Source: Tetracladium setigerum (taxonomy: Eukaryota > Ascomycota > Leotiomycetes > Helotiales). Taken from it: a stretch of DNA of 64,000 nt. Positions 47,248-58,817 of the stretch are shown piece by piece. The position numbers and the translations under genes were made by a program. Location of the stretch: NCBI GenBank assembly GCA_031472005.1, contig PZJY01000009.1, forward strand, positions 1,550,001-1,614,000, given 5' to 3'. The notes under the pieces are model-generated. The model saw nothing but the letters and a program-made list of their open reading frames with translations, did not search any database and was not told where the DNA came from. Each line of letters starts with the position of its first letter. Position 1 is the stretch's first letter.

Positions 47248-49372
47248 CTAAAGGCAAATCTTCCCTTTCGCAAGCTTCTCATGCATGCAGACATCGAAAA
47301 GGCAAACAGCCCCAACCACTTCAATTGAATCACAAGTCCCAAAAAGTTCTGACAGTGATATCCGAAAAAGTGGGTTGCTTCTTCTTAGGAATGGAGATTG
47401 ACTTGTCCTCAATACCACATCGAGTGCAGTGCGGACATCAATTTCACTTAAAACGCCCCTACTCCGCGCAATCAACAACTGTACAATCTTAACATGGCCC
47501 GCAATGGAAGCATACTGAAATGCTGTTGGAAGGTTTGGATCGGTGACCTTTTCAGTATGTGCGCCAGCGTCAAGCAGTAACCGCACCATTTCGATGTATC
47601 CAGCACTACAGGCCGCTTGGAGAGGAGTTCGAGAGTCATCCCCTCCTCCGTTCACATTCGCTCCTTTGGAAAGTAGTAATCGCACGGCAGCTATGTAATT
47701 GGATCTTACTGCGTTGAAAATGGGAGGGAACGATGGCCAAGATCGGGGATTTATGTCAGCTCCACGATCAAGTAAGACTTTGAGAATCTCCTCGTGCTCG
47801 AGCGCGCAGGATAGGAAGTCCTCGTCCTTGGTTCTGATATATACTCCGTCATCGAGAAGTTTCACGACCATTTTCTTGTACCCGTGTTTACTTGCATGAT
47901 GTAGGCTAATGCGTCCGTCCTTGTCCAACTGTTGAAAGTCTGCGCCTCGGTCCAGAAGAAACCATACGACTGGCACGTTCTGTCGCTTTGAAGCCCACTT
48001 GAGAGCATCAATATAAACTTGCGGCTTGGTGATGTCGAGATCGAACCCGTAGTTAGATAGTATTTTCATCGAGGGATTCATAAAAGAAGAATTCTGATGT
48101 TGGTCCAGTGGAGCCTAAACAACTCTTAAAGTTAACACACTGTTTCTCTGTGGGGAATTTGGGGAGAAGATTCTGAGATTTTGTAGTATAGCACAAGTTT
48201 TCGAGAAACTGGTCTTGTTGATATGCAAAGAAATGGTCGAAGAGTGATAACTCAAGAAAATATTTACCTTCACTCTTCTACTGTGGTGATCAACTGGCAA
48301 GATAGCTTCATATGCATCAGCAGTATCAAATTCTCCCTGTGCTTGACATATCGTTACGACAAGATATACAGTTTCGAAGTATAACTCATGTTGCCGTCCT
48401 AGAAGCCTTTTCCGTCCTCTTAATGCAGTCTCTGCATAGGTTCTGGCTTGCTTCAGATTATCATCGTCTCGATATGACTTTTCCAGTTGATGCTGTAGGT
48501 AGTATTGTTGAAGTTTGGGGAGCTGCAATTTGATCAAGTCGTTGAGAATGGCTCGTTGTCTTGCAGTATTTCCAGTTTCGTCACATGCGATGGCTAAAGA
48601 AATTTTCAAATCAACTACTTCGTGCTGGGGCAAGGATTCTATGACCTCGGAATTCTCCAGGCAAGCTTCAAATTGGGCCTCGGCAGCAGAGAAGTTGGAT
48701 TCATTGAGCCTTGATTTGATGGAAATATCTCAACACCAATGACATGCCAGGACACCAAACAATAGGGAATGTAAGTAATAATATTCCAAAATACGTGCAG
48801 AATATAGGAAGAGGGCACTGAAGCCAAGTCGAAGAAGCGAATTCGGATTGCGCTGCCAGAAGAAAGGAGGACGGTCTGATATCCCAGGCCACAGGCAAAG
48901 CTCCGTCACGAAGCTTTGAACATCTTTACGTCTTTCAAGTCCTTACCTCTCACATATTTGAATGACATCGCTGCTTCGAAGGGTTGATGCGATACTCTCA
49001 AGTCCAGACTGCAATGCGCTGACTTCACTTTGTAACCTGGCCAAGTCAGTTAGTTTAACACACCACAAAATTGATGAACAGAGCAGGCCCTCTAGAAAGC
49101 ATTTCTACCCCATTGGTTTCTCAGTGAATTATTCACATCCATCCTTTATTTGTACGGATGGAGGTATTCATCTGTTGTTACAGACAGTAGAAGGGTACCA
49201 CAAAATGGGAATGAAGAATTTTGATACGACAATACATGAGACAGTATGAATTAGATGTATGGTGATAAATTGATAATCGTAATGTGAAAAATGCTTACTG
49301 TACCAAGTCCGTATCAGCGTTCCTCACACCTTCTACTCCATCATGCTCCAAGTTGTGCAAAGAAACAGCAGG
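47248..49372 (-). CDS. Ankyrin-repeat protein with helical N-terminal region, 5' end unresolved
   Basis: Minus-strand exons that join in frame are 49036-48947, 48709-48268 and 48114-47248, with a likely further 5' exon ending at 49299 (LEHDGVEGVRNADTDLV). The N-terminal part is helical and coiled (LQSEVSALQSGLESIASTL), followed by TPR-like helices (NFSAAEAQFEACLENSE, RAILNDLIKLQLPKLQQYY, EFDTADAYEAILP). From 48081 on come about six ankyrin repeats, for example ALKWASKRQNVPVVWFLLDR, DGRISLHHASKHGYKKMVVK, TPLQAACSAGYIEMVRLLLD and AFQYASIAGHVKIVQLLIA. Such proteins in fungi are often STAND-like NLRs, but I see no NACHT or NB-ARC motif here. The 237-nt intron 48946-48710 is long and could hide another exon. 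I could not find the start codon, so the gene may be truncated or partly decayed. Confidence 0.55.
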
Positions 49373-49926
49373 TTAACACAACAAATTTCATCAAAGACTG
49401 TGTGCATGTAGTCTAAAATCTGGGAGTAAAGAGAGATATTCTCCAACCCCTCGTTAAGACCTCAGCCGCATTTCGTGAAGAGTGCCTCGGAAAACGCCTG
49501 GAAAGCCTGTCACTGGACCATGATTACGGTGGCTCATTAAGACCTGCCATTCCTTTCTTTTCATACTCTTCTGTAGTAGGCCTGGCGAGTTTGGTCAAGC
49601 CGATTTATATAAAAGTTCCAGAAGCTATCAAACTCAATCCCAGAATTTATGGTCGAGTGAGTTGGGCTGCTTCTGTTCCGGGGAGCCGTGCCCTTAGCCG
49701 GTCTTATTAACCGACTCAAGGAAAATAGCCGGATACATTAGCCGGCTAAGCGAAGTACCAGGAGGAGGGGAGAGGGGAGAGGAGACAGTGACTTCAACTC
49801 CTCTAAATTTCTGAGCTTTAATAGTCAGATATTTCTCGTGCCTGCTCGGTGCTAATGTTTATCAACAAAGAAAAGGTTTTCATCATTCACACCTAAACTA
49901 AATTTCAAGTGTACTCGCGACTTACA
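49373..49926 (+). promoter_or_regulatory. Upstream region of the GH43 gene
   Basis: 554 bases with no gene. It holds a TATA-like element (TATATAAAAG, about 49606-49615) and the GGCTAA-type sites listed separately. A GGGGAGA repeat (49768-49780) and short AT tracts precede the start codon. The TATA-like element lies upstream of the GGCTAA sites, so it may belong to another start site or be chance. Confidence 0.45.
49694..49749 (+). promoter_or_regulatory. Cluster of XlnR/Xyr1-type GGCTAA sites
   Basis: Three related elements: TTAGCC at 49694-49699 (GGCTAA on the other strand), ATAGCC at 49725-49730 (GGCTAT) and the perfect palindrome TTAGCCGGCTAA at 49738-49749, which contains two head-to-head GGCTAA half-sites. 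GGCTAA is the binding core of the xylanolytic activator XlnR/Xyr1. The palindrome ends 177 bases ahead of the start codon of the GH43 gene, a normal distance for an activator site. The binding itself is inferred. Confidence 0.6.
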
Positions 49927-51539
49927 ATGAAGTTTTCTAATCCCATTGCCCCAGGATTTCATCCGGACCCATCTGTGATTGTCCATGACAATACATTCTT
50001 TCTTGTCACTTCTTCTTTTCACATGTTTCCCGGCCTCCCGATATATTCTTCGACAGATTTGCAATCTTGGAGTCATATAGGTATGGGCAGAGACTCCTTT
50101 CTATCAATCGATCGTCCTTCTCACAGTCTCTAGGAAATGCCATCAACCGACCAGGCCAAGTCTCCTTAAGAAATGCCACCACAAAGATCTTCCCACGAGA
50201 AATTGGAAGTCCTATGATCGCCACCACCGGACTTTGGGCACCAACAATTCGATACTACAGAAATAAATTCTACATCATTTGTACCAACACCCAAAGTGAC
50301 GGAACTGATTTCAGCACTCAAAATTTCTACGTCACATGCACAGACATCCGAGCCAATGATTGGAGTGATCCAATCCTCTTTGACTTCGATGGCATTGATC
50401 CTAGTCTCTACTTCGAAGATGACAAAGCCTATGTTCAAGGATGCTGGAGTCTACACAGCGGTGGTGTACAGCCCACTTGCACGATCAAACAGCTCGAAAT
50501 AGACATCAAAACGGGCAAGGCCCTCTCAGAAACTAGAGAGATCTGGGAAGGATTTGCAAAGATCGATTCAGAAGGTCCCCATATCTACAAGAAAGATGGG
50601 TGGTATTACCTTCTACTTGCTGAGGGTGGGACTTTCGAACACCATCTTCTTTCAATCTCTAGATCTCGAGATATCTGGGGTCCCTACGAAGGGTACGAAG
50701 GAAATCCAATCATGACGGCTGATGGAAAGGATGAATATCTGCAGCATGTTGGCCATGGAGAAATTTTTCAGGACCCGGATGGGCAGTGGTGGGCTGCTGT
50801 GTTGGGAATTCGAAATAGAAATGGAAGATTTACGTTGGGAAGAGAGACATTCTTGACTCCCGTTGAGTGGCCGGAGAATGGATGGCCGAAAATTCAGCAA
50901 CCGAAGGTCGAATTTGAGCGGGAGTCCAAACTACCCAAGAACATTTCCATCAATTCGGCAAGCCCAGAACTTGGATTTTTATATTTGAGAGATCCAGATT
51001 TTGAGAATTACACGCTATCCTCAGACTATCATACGTTTACCCTCAGAGCAAGCGAGTCCAGCCTTAAAGCGGAGACCGGAACGACGACATTTTTGGGGAC
51101 CCGTCAACAAAATCTAGTCTGCAGCATCAATACAACGCTGGAGCTCTCCAAAGACAATGACGGGAGAAGTTTGGTGGCGGGTTTATCGCTTTTCAAAGAT
51201 TCTCAGCGCCATGCATCAATCCACTTCGATTTCAGCAAGTCAATCATCATGTATGAGTTTTTCAACAACGTGGCCAAGACAACTACCATCACTGAAGGAC
51301 CTAAAATTACAGGTACAAGCGCAGTACAGTTTGAAATTCATGCAAGTGAATTGCAGTATGAATTCTGTTTCAAGTTGGAGGATGAGAAGGAATGCACTAT
51401 TTTGGGCAGGTTTGACACAATTGAGATGACGGCAAGAGATTTTACGGGTCCTATTTTTGGGATCTTTGCGAATGGTGAGAAAGATGCCATTGGAACTGCT
51501 GTGGTATTTAGGAATCTCGAGCAGAAGTTGGGGGAATGA
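49927..51539 (+). CDS. GH43 beta-xylosidase / alpha-arabinofuranosidase-like enzyme
   Basis: Exons 49927-50080 and 50134-51539 with a 53-nt intron encode 519 residues. The start MKFSNPIAPGFHPDPSV carries the catalytic-base Asp of GH43 (HPDPS). The pKa-modulating Asp lies in FDGIDPSLYFEDD and the acid Glu in KIDSEGPHIYKKDGWYYLL. The five-bladed propeller runs to about residue 310, followed by a beta-sandwich C-terminal domain (LGFLYLRDPDFENYTLSS and on), the layout of fungal beta-xylosidases. There is no signal peptide, so the enzyme is probably intracellular and cleaves imported xylo-oligosaccharides. The promoter has GGCTAA-type sites. No frame break is seen. Confidence 0.92.
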
Positions 51540-51695
51540 AAATAGGTACTGACACAAGTGGGTGGTGATGGGTGGATGCAGGTTGGTTAAGAAGATCGAG
51601 CACCAAAAGAACAATCATAGAAACCTCTGGGAAGAAACTTGCGGCATATCGACTGATCTCACGCCAACGAACGGGCGTCTGAGTGTGAAATTGCC

Positions 51696-51717
51696 TTTTT
51701 TTTTTTTTTTTTTTTTT
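51696..51717 (+). repeat. T22 homopolymer
   Basis: Twenty-two consecutive T residues about 155 bases after the GH43 stop codon. Its length should not be trusted in this assembly. Confidence 0.85.
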
Positions 51718-51906
51718 GCTAAATCTTCTAAATCTTCGTGAAATCAATCGTCTGTAGATTGTCCAGCGCGGCAGAGTACTGTACAAAATATAACTCTGAC
51801 AATACAGATTGAGGGTCTTGGCGATCGGTAAATCCAGACTCTAGGAATTCGTGTTGTATGGGGTACTTCAACTTAAGACCCCTTTTTTGTTGCACGTCGC
51901 ATTTTT

Positions 51907-51970
51907 GAGTATCGCTGCAAGTGCAACTGAGTACCGCTGTAAGTGCAACTAAGTATCGCTGTAAGCGGTA
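51907..51970 (+). repeat. 22-bp tandem repeat, about 2.9 copies
   Basis: The unit GAGTATCGCTGCAAGTGCAA followed by CT recurs with a few changes at 51907-51928, 51929-51950 and, shortened, 51951-51970. It lies in non-coding sequence. Confidence 0.8.
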
Positions 51971-53065
51971 GCGTTTCCATCTCAAGCTAAGCGAGCCTTG
52001 CTTGGAACTGCCCATCAGTTGTTCCCCAACATAGAAGATTTTACTTATGATTTTCTTTAATTTATTCTCTTTTCTGTGTAAGGCTGAGAGTTTCTTATTT
52101 TATGACATAAATGACTATCGAAATTCGTAGTCTCAAGAAAGAGCGGAAAGGACCTGAACTCAGCGCTAGCACCTCCAAACAAGGCTAAAATCGATGGGAT
52201 GGGGTGAAGGCTCACAACTCAAAACGAGTATCCAAAGCAACTTTCCAAGTGCTGTTGTGAGAAAAGGACAGGTAGCTTCTTACTCCTCTCTTGTGCTATC
52301 ATTCTAACTTACTATGAAGTCAAAGACGCGCAATTGAGAGGAATTGACTTTTTCTTTAATTTTAATCATGGCACCACCTGGTTAAGCAAAGCCTACCTAG
52401 GTACTCAGCGCTTCTTGTGTAACATAAAAAAGGCTCTTTACATCGACACTTGCGTACTCCGTGATATGACCTTCAAGTTGGTCAGATCGTCACCCGTCAC
52501 GTGACGCGACATATCATGTAATATCTTCGTACCTGCGACTCCTCCATTCCCCTCGTAGCTGATATTCTTCGAACATGACAGTATTTGACACGCACGACGC
52601 ACCACGCTCCTGGTCTTCTATGACCGTAAGACTGGAGAAAGTATATAATATAAATAATATGACATAATATATCCGCTTCAGAACGCAAGTCGCTCATAAT
52701 GGAATAATAAGATAGGTCCCTTAATATCTCTCTTTCCAAAAAGAAACAAACGAAAGATATAGAGCGGGTGACGTGGCGCCTCAAAAAGGCCTGCAAAAAG
52801 GGGTATCTAAAGCAAAACCTTGCAAGCCGAACAAAAAAAGGCTGTTCCAAACGAATGTAAACCCCTTTAAAAAAAAGCCATAATAATATGCCCCAATCCT
52901 TTGCTGTGGAACGCCACGAATGCATTCCTTCCCCGCTGTAAAAAAAATCTCTTCCTCCGATGGTCGCTTTTAACAAATCTGAGCCTCCCTATAAAAATAC
53001 CACAAGATCTGATAATAGAATGTTTTGAGTTGCGTTTGATATGAAACATTTTCGTTAATGTTCAA

Positions 53066-55483
53066 TCATACTGTGATGCTCACATTCTTTCTGCTTTCCG
53101 CCTCTTCAACGTGGAAGCCAAAGACGAGCCTGAAGAGGTCTTTCAAGAAAGTGTATCGCCCGCTCTTCATCATCCAACTGACACTCTTTGCAACATCAGC
53201 TGCATTGACCTTCTTTCCGACTTCTGGCAAGGATCTCGAACTTCTAAACGTGGGATCGCTCAAGACTAGGTTGCGAAACGAGGTGAGAAGAGTAGCATGC
53301 GCAGGAAGAGAACCAAAGGACCCAGTTGGTAGAGATTTGACAAAGCTTTGCAGGGCTGGGGGATCTTTATTGGGCCCGATGTCGTGGGTGTTGAGCGTGA
53401 AAAGCCCACGTTCATAGCAGCTTTGAGTATAAGGACTTTAAGTCGAGTAAGATTGACATCTTCAGGACTTGTGGCAGTAGTGACTGTACTGCTACTACCC
53501 TGAGAATAACCGGACAGTGATGAGGTGGCGCTAGACCATCTGGCATTAGAAGCTCTGCTACCTTCTGTTCCCAGTACGAGAATGTTGGGATATTGGGAGA
53601 TCCCTCTGGAGATATAGGAGTATCTTCAAACTCCGTTGTAGGTGTTTCGGGCATGTATCGTGTGTGCGCATGATCTGGGAGCTCAGGCTTTTCTGGCAAC
53701 ATCGCCAGACTGTGGTTGCTCTGAGCTTTGGATGTGCGACTCATATCGGATATCTGAGAAAAGGTGGATGGTGCATAGTGATGGGAGAAAGTTGTTTGCG
53801 AAGGTCTAGGTGTGCCTCTTTCTGGTCGGACTTGAGTCCATCCTTCACGGAACAAATCGCATAGCTCCCAACACGCCTGTACCGCCGAGCCGAGAAGCTC
53901 CTCATCGGCAGCCTTCCCTTCACGTCTATTTTGGCGAAGGCTGAAAAGCATCTCCGCCAGAGACCAACAAGCTCGAAGTAGAGCATCAGTCTCCTCAGCC
54001 AACTCATTCCTCTGCTTCATCAAGCGATGGCATAGCGTAATATAAAAGTCTAACGTCCTTTCTCTGAAGGCTTCGGGCAGTGTTCTATCATGGGTGTTGT
54101 AAAGATGATTGTTCAACTCAAAGCTGACCCTTAGTACTGAGTCATCCACGTCCTCCTTTCTCTGTCGAATATCAAACAATGCCTGGCAAAAGTCTCGACA
54201 TAGATCCAAGGTTGGCCGAACATGAAACTCGTGATTGTCATCTCTACTCTCATATAACTTTTGGCACAATCGCCAACAACATTTCCATGCCTTTTCATGG
54301 GCATCTCCTGTTCCAGAATAGCTGAAGATTCGTTCGCGGTGAATAGAGCTTAAGCTTGCAAGAGTATTGCAAAGCGTCCAACATTCATTGAGGGCAGTTT
54401 TCAGGGCACTCATCTCCTGCTCCGGATTGTGCGCCGTTCGAATATCGAACTCGTCTTCAGTCTCTCGTCCATCTTCTGGAATACCTAAATCCCATGAGTT
54501 ATGCGCATGGTCATCTCGATATGTTGACGCACCTTCGAGACTATATATACTGTTCGCCCGGGAATAATCTCCACCACCATCGACCATATGCTCAAATTCT
54601 TGACGTGTTTGCGCGCGCGGTGTGGTAGTCTCCAGTCCATACCGGACCGGCGTGACATCGGTAGAAATTGGAGGTGGAGATATTGGACTTGGTTGTGCAG
54701 CCTTCTACCCGGATTAGCTCTGATCTGTACAAATCGCGTGAATAAATACCCTTTCTCTTGGTGGAGTAATAATATCTGAGCGGACAATTGACGACCTTTC
54801 GTGCTGTTGGTATGGAGTGGGAGTAGATCTATCAACATTTCGGGGTATCGAGAACTGCTCCTTGGGGGTGGTGGCATGGACTTGTTTCATTAGCTCTAAG
54901 CTGATCACGAAACGAAAGAGACTCACGAAGGTTCTTCCTGTATACCCTTCCGGCGCATGGATGACTGAAATCGATTCGTCGTCGCCGCTGGTCCGGTATG
55001 CGTCAATATTCGTGCTTAGTCTCTTTAACTATATCTCATTAGCACAAGCATGTTCTCCAGGCGGTTGCACATACAGTGGCCTGCGAATCCCCAGAACTTG
55101 AGAGCTTTGATGGCGGTGATGGCCTTAATTCCTCCACCTCATCTGCAGCCTCGTCCTCAATCTCTGTTGTTTCTGTGCCATTGGAAGTGACTGGCGATGG
55201 CCCAACCATGTCGCTTGGACTTGGGCTCATCAATGAATGTATGCCATTCGACCCTTCCATTGAGTCTGGCCGTAGGTGAGAGTTCTCCATGGAGCTTCGC
55301 GCTGAGCTTCAGGTACTGTTAGTATAGCGCGCAAAACTCCGGAACGGAGGATACGTACAGCGATTGAAATTTTGGTGAGTTGGCGTGTGGGGAGTTTGGT
55401 GATAATGAGAATTCGGTGTAGGGAGAAAATGCGGACATAATATTGTTGTTGGGAGAAGCGACAAGAGGGCTCTCGAGAGCCAT
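53066..55483 (-). CDS. DUF7624-like fungal protein, frame broken at two sites
   Basis: Minus-strand exons 55483-55359, 55306-55075, 55022-54750 and 54701-53066 give about 755 residues when two single-base losses are allowed for: GGG at 53595-53597 and GGGGG at 53358-53362. The N-terminal 260 residues are Ser/Pro-rich (MALESPLVASPNNNIMSAFS; SSGDDESISVIHAPEGYTG in part). A helical core follows with regularly placed Cys/Trp pairs (ALNECWTLCNTLASLSSIH, AWKCCWRLCQKLYESR, LLRACWSLAEMLFSLRQNR, AVQACWELCDLFREGW). After the breaks the C-terminus continues DVNLTRLKVLILKAAMNVGF, LPTGSFGSLPAHATLL and VSWMMKSGRYTFLKDLFRLV. I associate this layout with the fungal DUF7624 family, function unknown. Intron usage around 54926-54881 is ambiguous: GTGAGT...AAG looks like a 46-nt intron, but reading through keeps the frame. 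Confidence 0.75.
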
Positions 55484-58397
55484 TTTACAAGTGAGGCTGG
55501 ATCTGCAGGTTATCTGCAACGGCTTTGAGGGAGAGCTCGTTGGTTATGAACAGATTAGACAGAGACGATAGCGCCCTGAGCCGACCACAAGACGGCAGTG
55601 GAGTTGTGGTGGTGGTGGTGTGTGTGGCAGGCAGGTCGCAACAGTCGTACTGTAGTAGCGTTCGAGGCTGAATGGAAGATCCGGCTTCCAAAGCTAGAGG
55701 GACTTTTGCTAGCTGTAGCTGTAGCTGTAGCCTGACGAGGGAAACTGCTTGACCAGTAGTAGGATAGTTGAAGTGCAGAAGCACAGCTCGGATTGGATTG
55801 GATTGGATGTTGATGTATACGGGCGGCGAGGGACCAAGTAGGAAGTAGTTGATGCAGCAGGTAGAGGGGTATTGACGGTGTGTTTCGACTGCTCGGCTTT
55901 GAAGACGGGTGCAGAGGCAAGGTACCAAATGTACGTGAGAGACACTTCACAGCTGCACACTCCGACCTATGTATTCTTATTGTATGTGTGAGCGTGTCCG
56001 GACGGCGGTGGTTGTGAAAGTTGTGTGAGGATGCGAACTTCCAACGACTTTACGGCTGTACTTTCCAACAGCGCAATTCCTTTGCTCTGCCTCCTCCCTC
56101 CGTCTCCCCTTGTTCTCTCTGCTCGTGCCGCAGGCTGCTCAATCCACAGTGCTTCTGGACCAGGAACACTCCAACTAACAACCCCCTGTCGGCCTCTTTC
56201 CGATGGATGGACTCTCAAAGGGCCGGGGCTTTTCAGCGGCGCATTATTCGAGAAGGGCTGGTGTGAGTGAGGGAGGAGGATACTTTGGTATGGATTCGAC
56301 CTAAAAAGCTTGGATATTAATTCTTGAAGCTCCCTTCAACTGTTCAGCATCATCAACCCCAGCACGACAGCCAGAAAAGCGTCGAATCGCAGCGCTGCCC
56401 GCTGTCTCCGGACTCAACGTGGCAATGATTTCAGAGATTCGGGGACGGAGGCTAGAATGGGCGTTGAAGGTTGCATGCAGCAGCATTTCCCACCGGCCAA
56501 TTACAACAAGAAGATGCGCGTCTTTTGACCTGGTCCCTGTAGGAAGTGAAGGGAGTGTCGTGAAATAAGCGCCCATGGCTCTGCACCACCACTTTTCATC
56601 CCGGGCAGCTCACTGTCACAATGATGGGAAATCCACAACTCTGCTCACTCCATCCTGTGCAAAAGAGTTGTGATGGAGGGGCGGGATCGAGGGGATGGAA
56701 CACGCAGACTAAGGTGGACGCCATTCAACCAATCCCTCTCCAAAGACCTTCGAGAGACAATCTTTCTCGCGGGAGTGTCCGTTTCTGGGAAGGCAGCAAA
56801 CACACTAGATACCAGATCCGAGAGAACTTAGTTTCGTGGAGGAATCAGAGGTAAAACACCCGACCCGAGGGTATGGTGGTGGGATGTGATGAAAGTGTGA
56901 ACCCAGCCATTCATTATTTTGAGCCGGGGATCGACACGACTACTCGACACTACTCGACGCGAGGGGAGAGGTAAGATTACTTTGTACTTGAAATCCCCTC
57001 GCAGCAATTGGCTCTACTCCGTACACTCCTACGAGTACCGGACTAGAAAGTTGAAAATTTGGAGCACTTCATGCAGTCAGCGATACCACGAGTCACTGCG
57101 TTACTTAGTGGTTATCCGACTTGGAAAGTCAATAATCTCAACCTATCCAATGTGCTGATACGTGGTGGCATACAACATCATCACCTTGTGGTGGAGGGGT
57201 GTCCGACTGATACAGTGATATCATAATCACTCCTGATTTTCCGCCCCAAGAACGCTCCTCAGCCCTAACCAGGAAGATTAGTTTTATGTAGTTCAATCTC
57301 GATCAATAAGAATGATGTATAACACTTTTCAGGAAAGGGTCAGGCATCAAGTCGATCGCGCTTTTTCACCGAGTATGCAGCAATGTTGCACAGAGCTCGT
57401 AACACATAGTCATTGGCTGCAGTCATTTTCAAATGCTCGTAAACCAATCCTGGATGCGTCTACCTTGCTTCTCTTAAACAAGGCTTAACGTTTGCTTGAT
57501 ATACCGTGCTGTTATAATAGAAAAAGAAAAAGTCTCGAGAGAAAACTGTCCGGATTAAGCCAAAAAAAAGGAAAGTCAGAAAATTGAGAAAACAATCCGC
57601 CAACGAGGAATCCTACTGGCCAAAATGTGACCATGCAAGGACTAATGTGGTCAGAAAATCCTAAGATTGCATTCGCCTCGGCTAGACCAAACTGCCTTGT
57701 AGGTTCTCGTTGGTCAACCACACCTCGACCGCCAAATCTTAGCAATCGGAAAATTATATGTACATACTGTTACATTTTAGCTTTGGGAAATGGTTGCAGG
57801 TTGGAATCCTTGGCTTTTATTCTCAAATTTTCCTGCAACGTAGATGCAACTTAGTTGCAATTTCAACGACTGTGCCGCATTGAGTCCTCTGCGTCTGTAC
57901 AATAAGCGCTGGAGTGGACCTTGTCCATACAAATTGTTCAATCCAACATATGTTGGTTACCAATCTGCCTCCGTGACAATTCAACTTGGAGTCATTGACT
58001 TCGTGGCTTGCAGGAAGTGGTACAGCAGGTCCATCGATCGGTTGGAAGGAATATATAATCGCGGGACCTCATGTGGCAGCTATGTTGCTGGGAGGCACAG
58101 ACGCGGAATGTAGGCTTTCTTGGAGATAAACGACATAACTGATAGCGCCTAAAAGTGCAGGATGGCTGTTTCTTCTGGCGGCTGCGGCAATTCGGAGAGA
58201 GCTTTGCATTGTGTGCGTACATTGTTGCTCACTTCTTAGGAGGCAGGTCTTGGTGAAATCGACCGATATGGGGAATCGGATCTCTGGAATGAACTAAAAC
58301 CTAGTATTCAACGCCTTCCCAACGCCATATATGCAGTCATGCCTTCATATTTCCTTCCCAGTAACGCCGTGCCGAACTCATACACTGCTCCGCCCTT
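55484..58397. other. 2.9-kb region without a supported gene
   Basis: The right side of the DUF7624-like gene and the 3' side of RPB10. The part 55560-56000 is CA/GT-rich and may be the 5' leader of the DUF7624-like gene. Many short frames at 55485-57160 overlap with no motif. From 57200 to 58390 the sequence is AT-richer; minor frames have no motif. I cannot exclude a small multi-exon gene of the RPB10 kind, but found none. Confidence 0.4.
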
Positions 58398-58817
58398 TTA
58401 GTTGTTTTGATTATTCAATTCGGCCTTCTTGGTGTCTCGTTCCGCAGGATTGTATCTGTAAAATCTGTTAGCATCCAGAGTGGGCTTGCAGAGTCGGTAG
58501 ATGCGCGTCTGCGGCGGTAGATTCGTACTTGAGGAGCTTCTCAATGAGATCAACGTGTGTCATGAGCATTCTTCGGCAGCAGTATCGCTTGCAACCGAGC
58601 TGGTCCATCGCATCACTGTTGGCGAGTTAGCCAACATCCAAAGCTCACGAGAAGCTGTAATCTAACTAACCCATCTGAAACTTGGTCATCGAGAAGCTTG
58701 ATGTAACGCTCCCACAGGTCTGCGATAACCTAGACACCTTGATCAGCCGTGAGGAAGGGAAGAGGGGCGGGAGCAGCCAACCTTTCCACAGGAGAAACAG
58801 CGAACTGGAATAATCAT
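58398..58817 (-). CDS. RPB10: RNA polymerases I/II/III shared subunit RPB10 (RPABC5)
   Basis: Four tiny minus-strand exons, 58817-58782, 58729-58671, 58615-58529 and 58455-58398, join in frame to 79 residues; introns are 52, 55 and 73 nt. The protein starts MIIPVRCFSCGKVIADLWER and contains the second zinc pair as CKRYCCRRMLMTHVDLIEKL, ending KYNPAERDTKKAELNNQNN. The motif CxxC...CC is the atypical zinc site of this subunit (CFSCGK and RYCCRR). RPB10 is a core assembly subunit common to RNA polymerases I, II and III in the nucleus. The length is close to that of other fungi (about 70 residues) with a short C-terminal extension. No single exon exceeds 29 codons, so simple frame scanning misses this gene. 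Acceptors all end in AG and the donors all start GT (one is GTTGGC). Confidence 0.95.

Larger units (their letters stand above)
51540..53065. other. 1.5-kb intergenic region with simple repeats
   Basis: Between the GH43 gene and the minus-strand DUF7624-like gene. It holds a T22 run (51696-51717), a 22-bp tandem repeat (51907-51970) and AT-rich sequence. Frames on the minus strand at 52497-53049 have no domain and a biased composition. I see no gene; a decayed mobile element is possible but no terminal repeats or transposase pieces were found. Confidence 0.45.

Noticed and set aside
49606..49615. TATA box of the GH43 gene
   Set aside because: It lies upstream of the GGCTAA activator-type sites and over 300 bases from the start codon; kept only as a note because the order is unlikely for a functional core promoter.
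52497..52976. 159-codon minus-strand frame after the GH43 gene
   Set aside because: Composition is biased, no family features, no introns or start context; treated as chance in AT-rich DNA.
55485..55960. Several overlapping 80-150-codon minus-strand frames
   Set aside because: Three frames are open at once over GT/CA-rich DNA just upstream of a gene start; this fits a low-complexity 5' leader.
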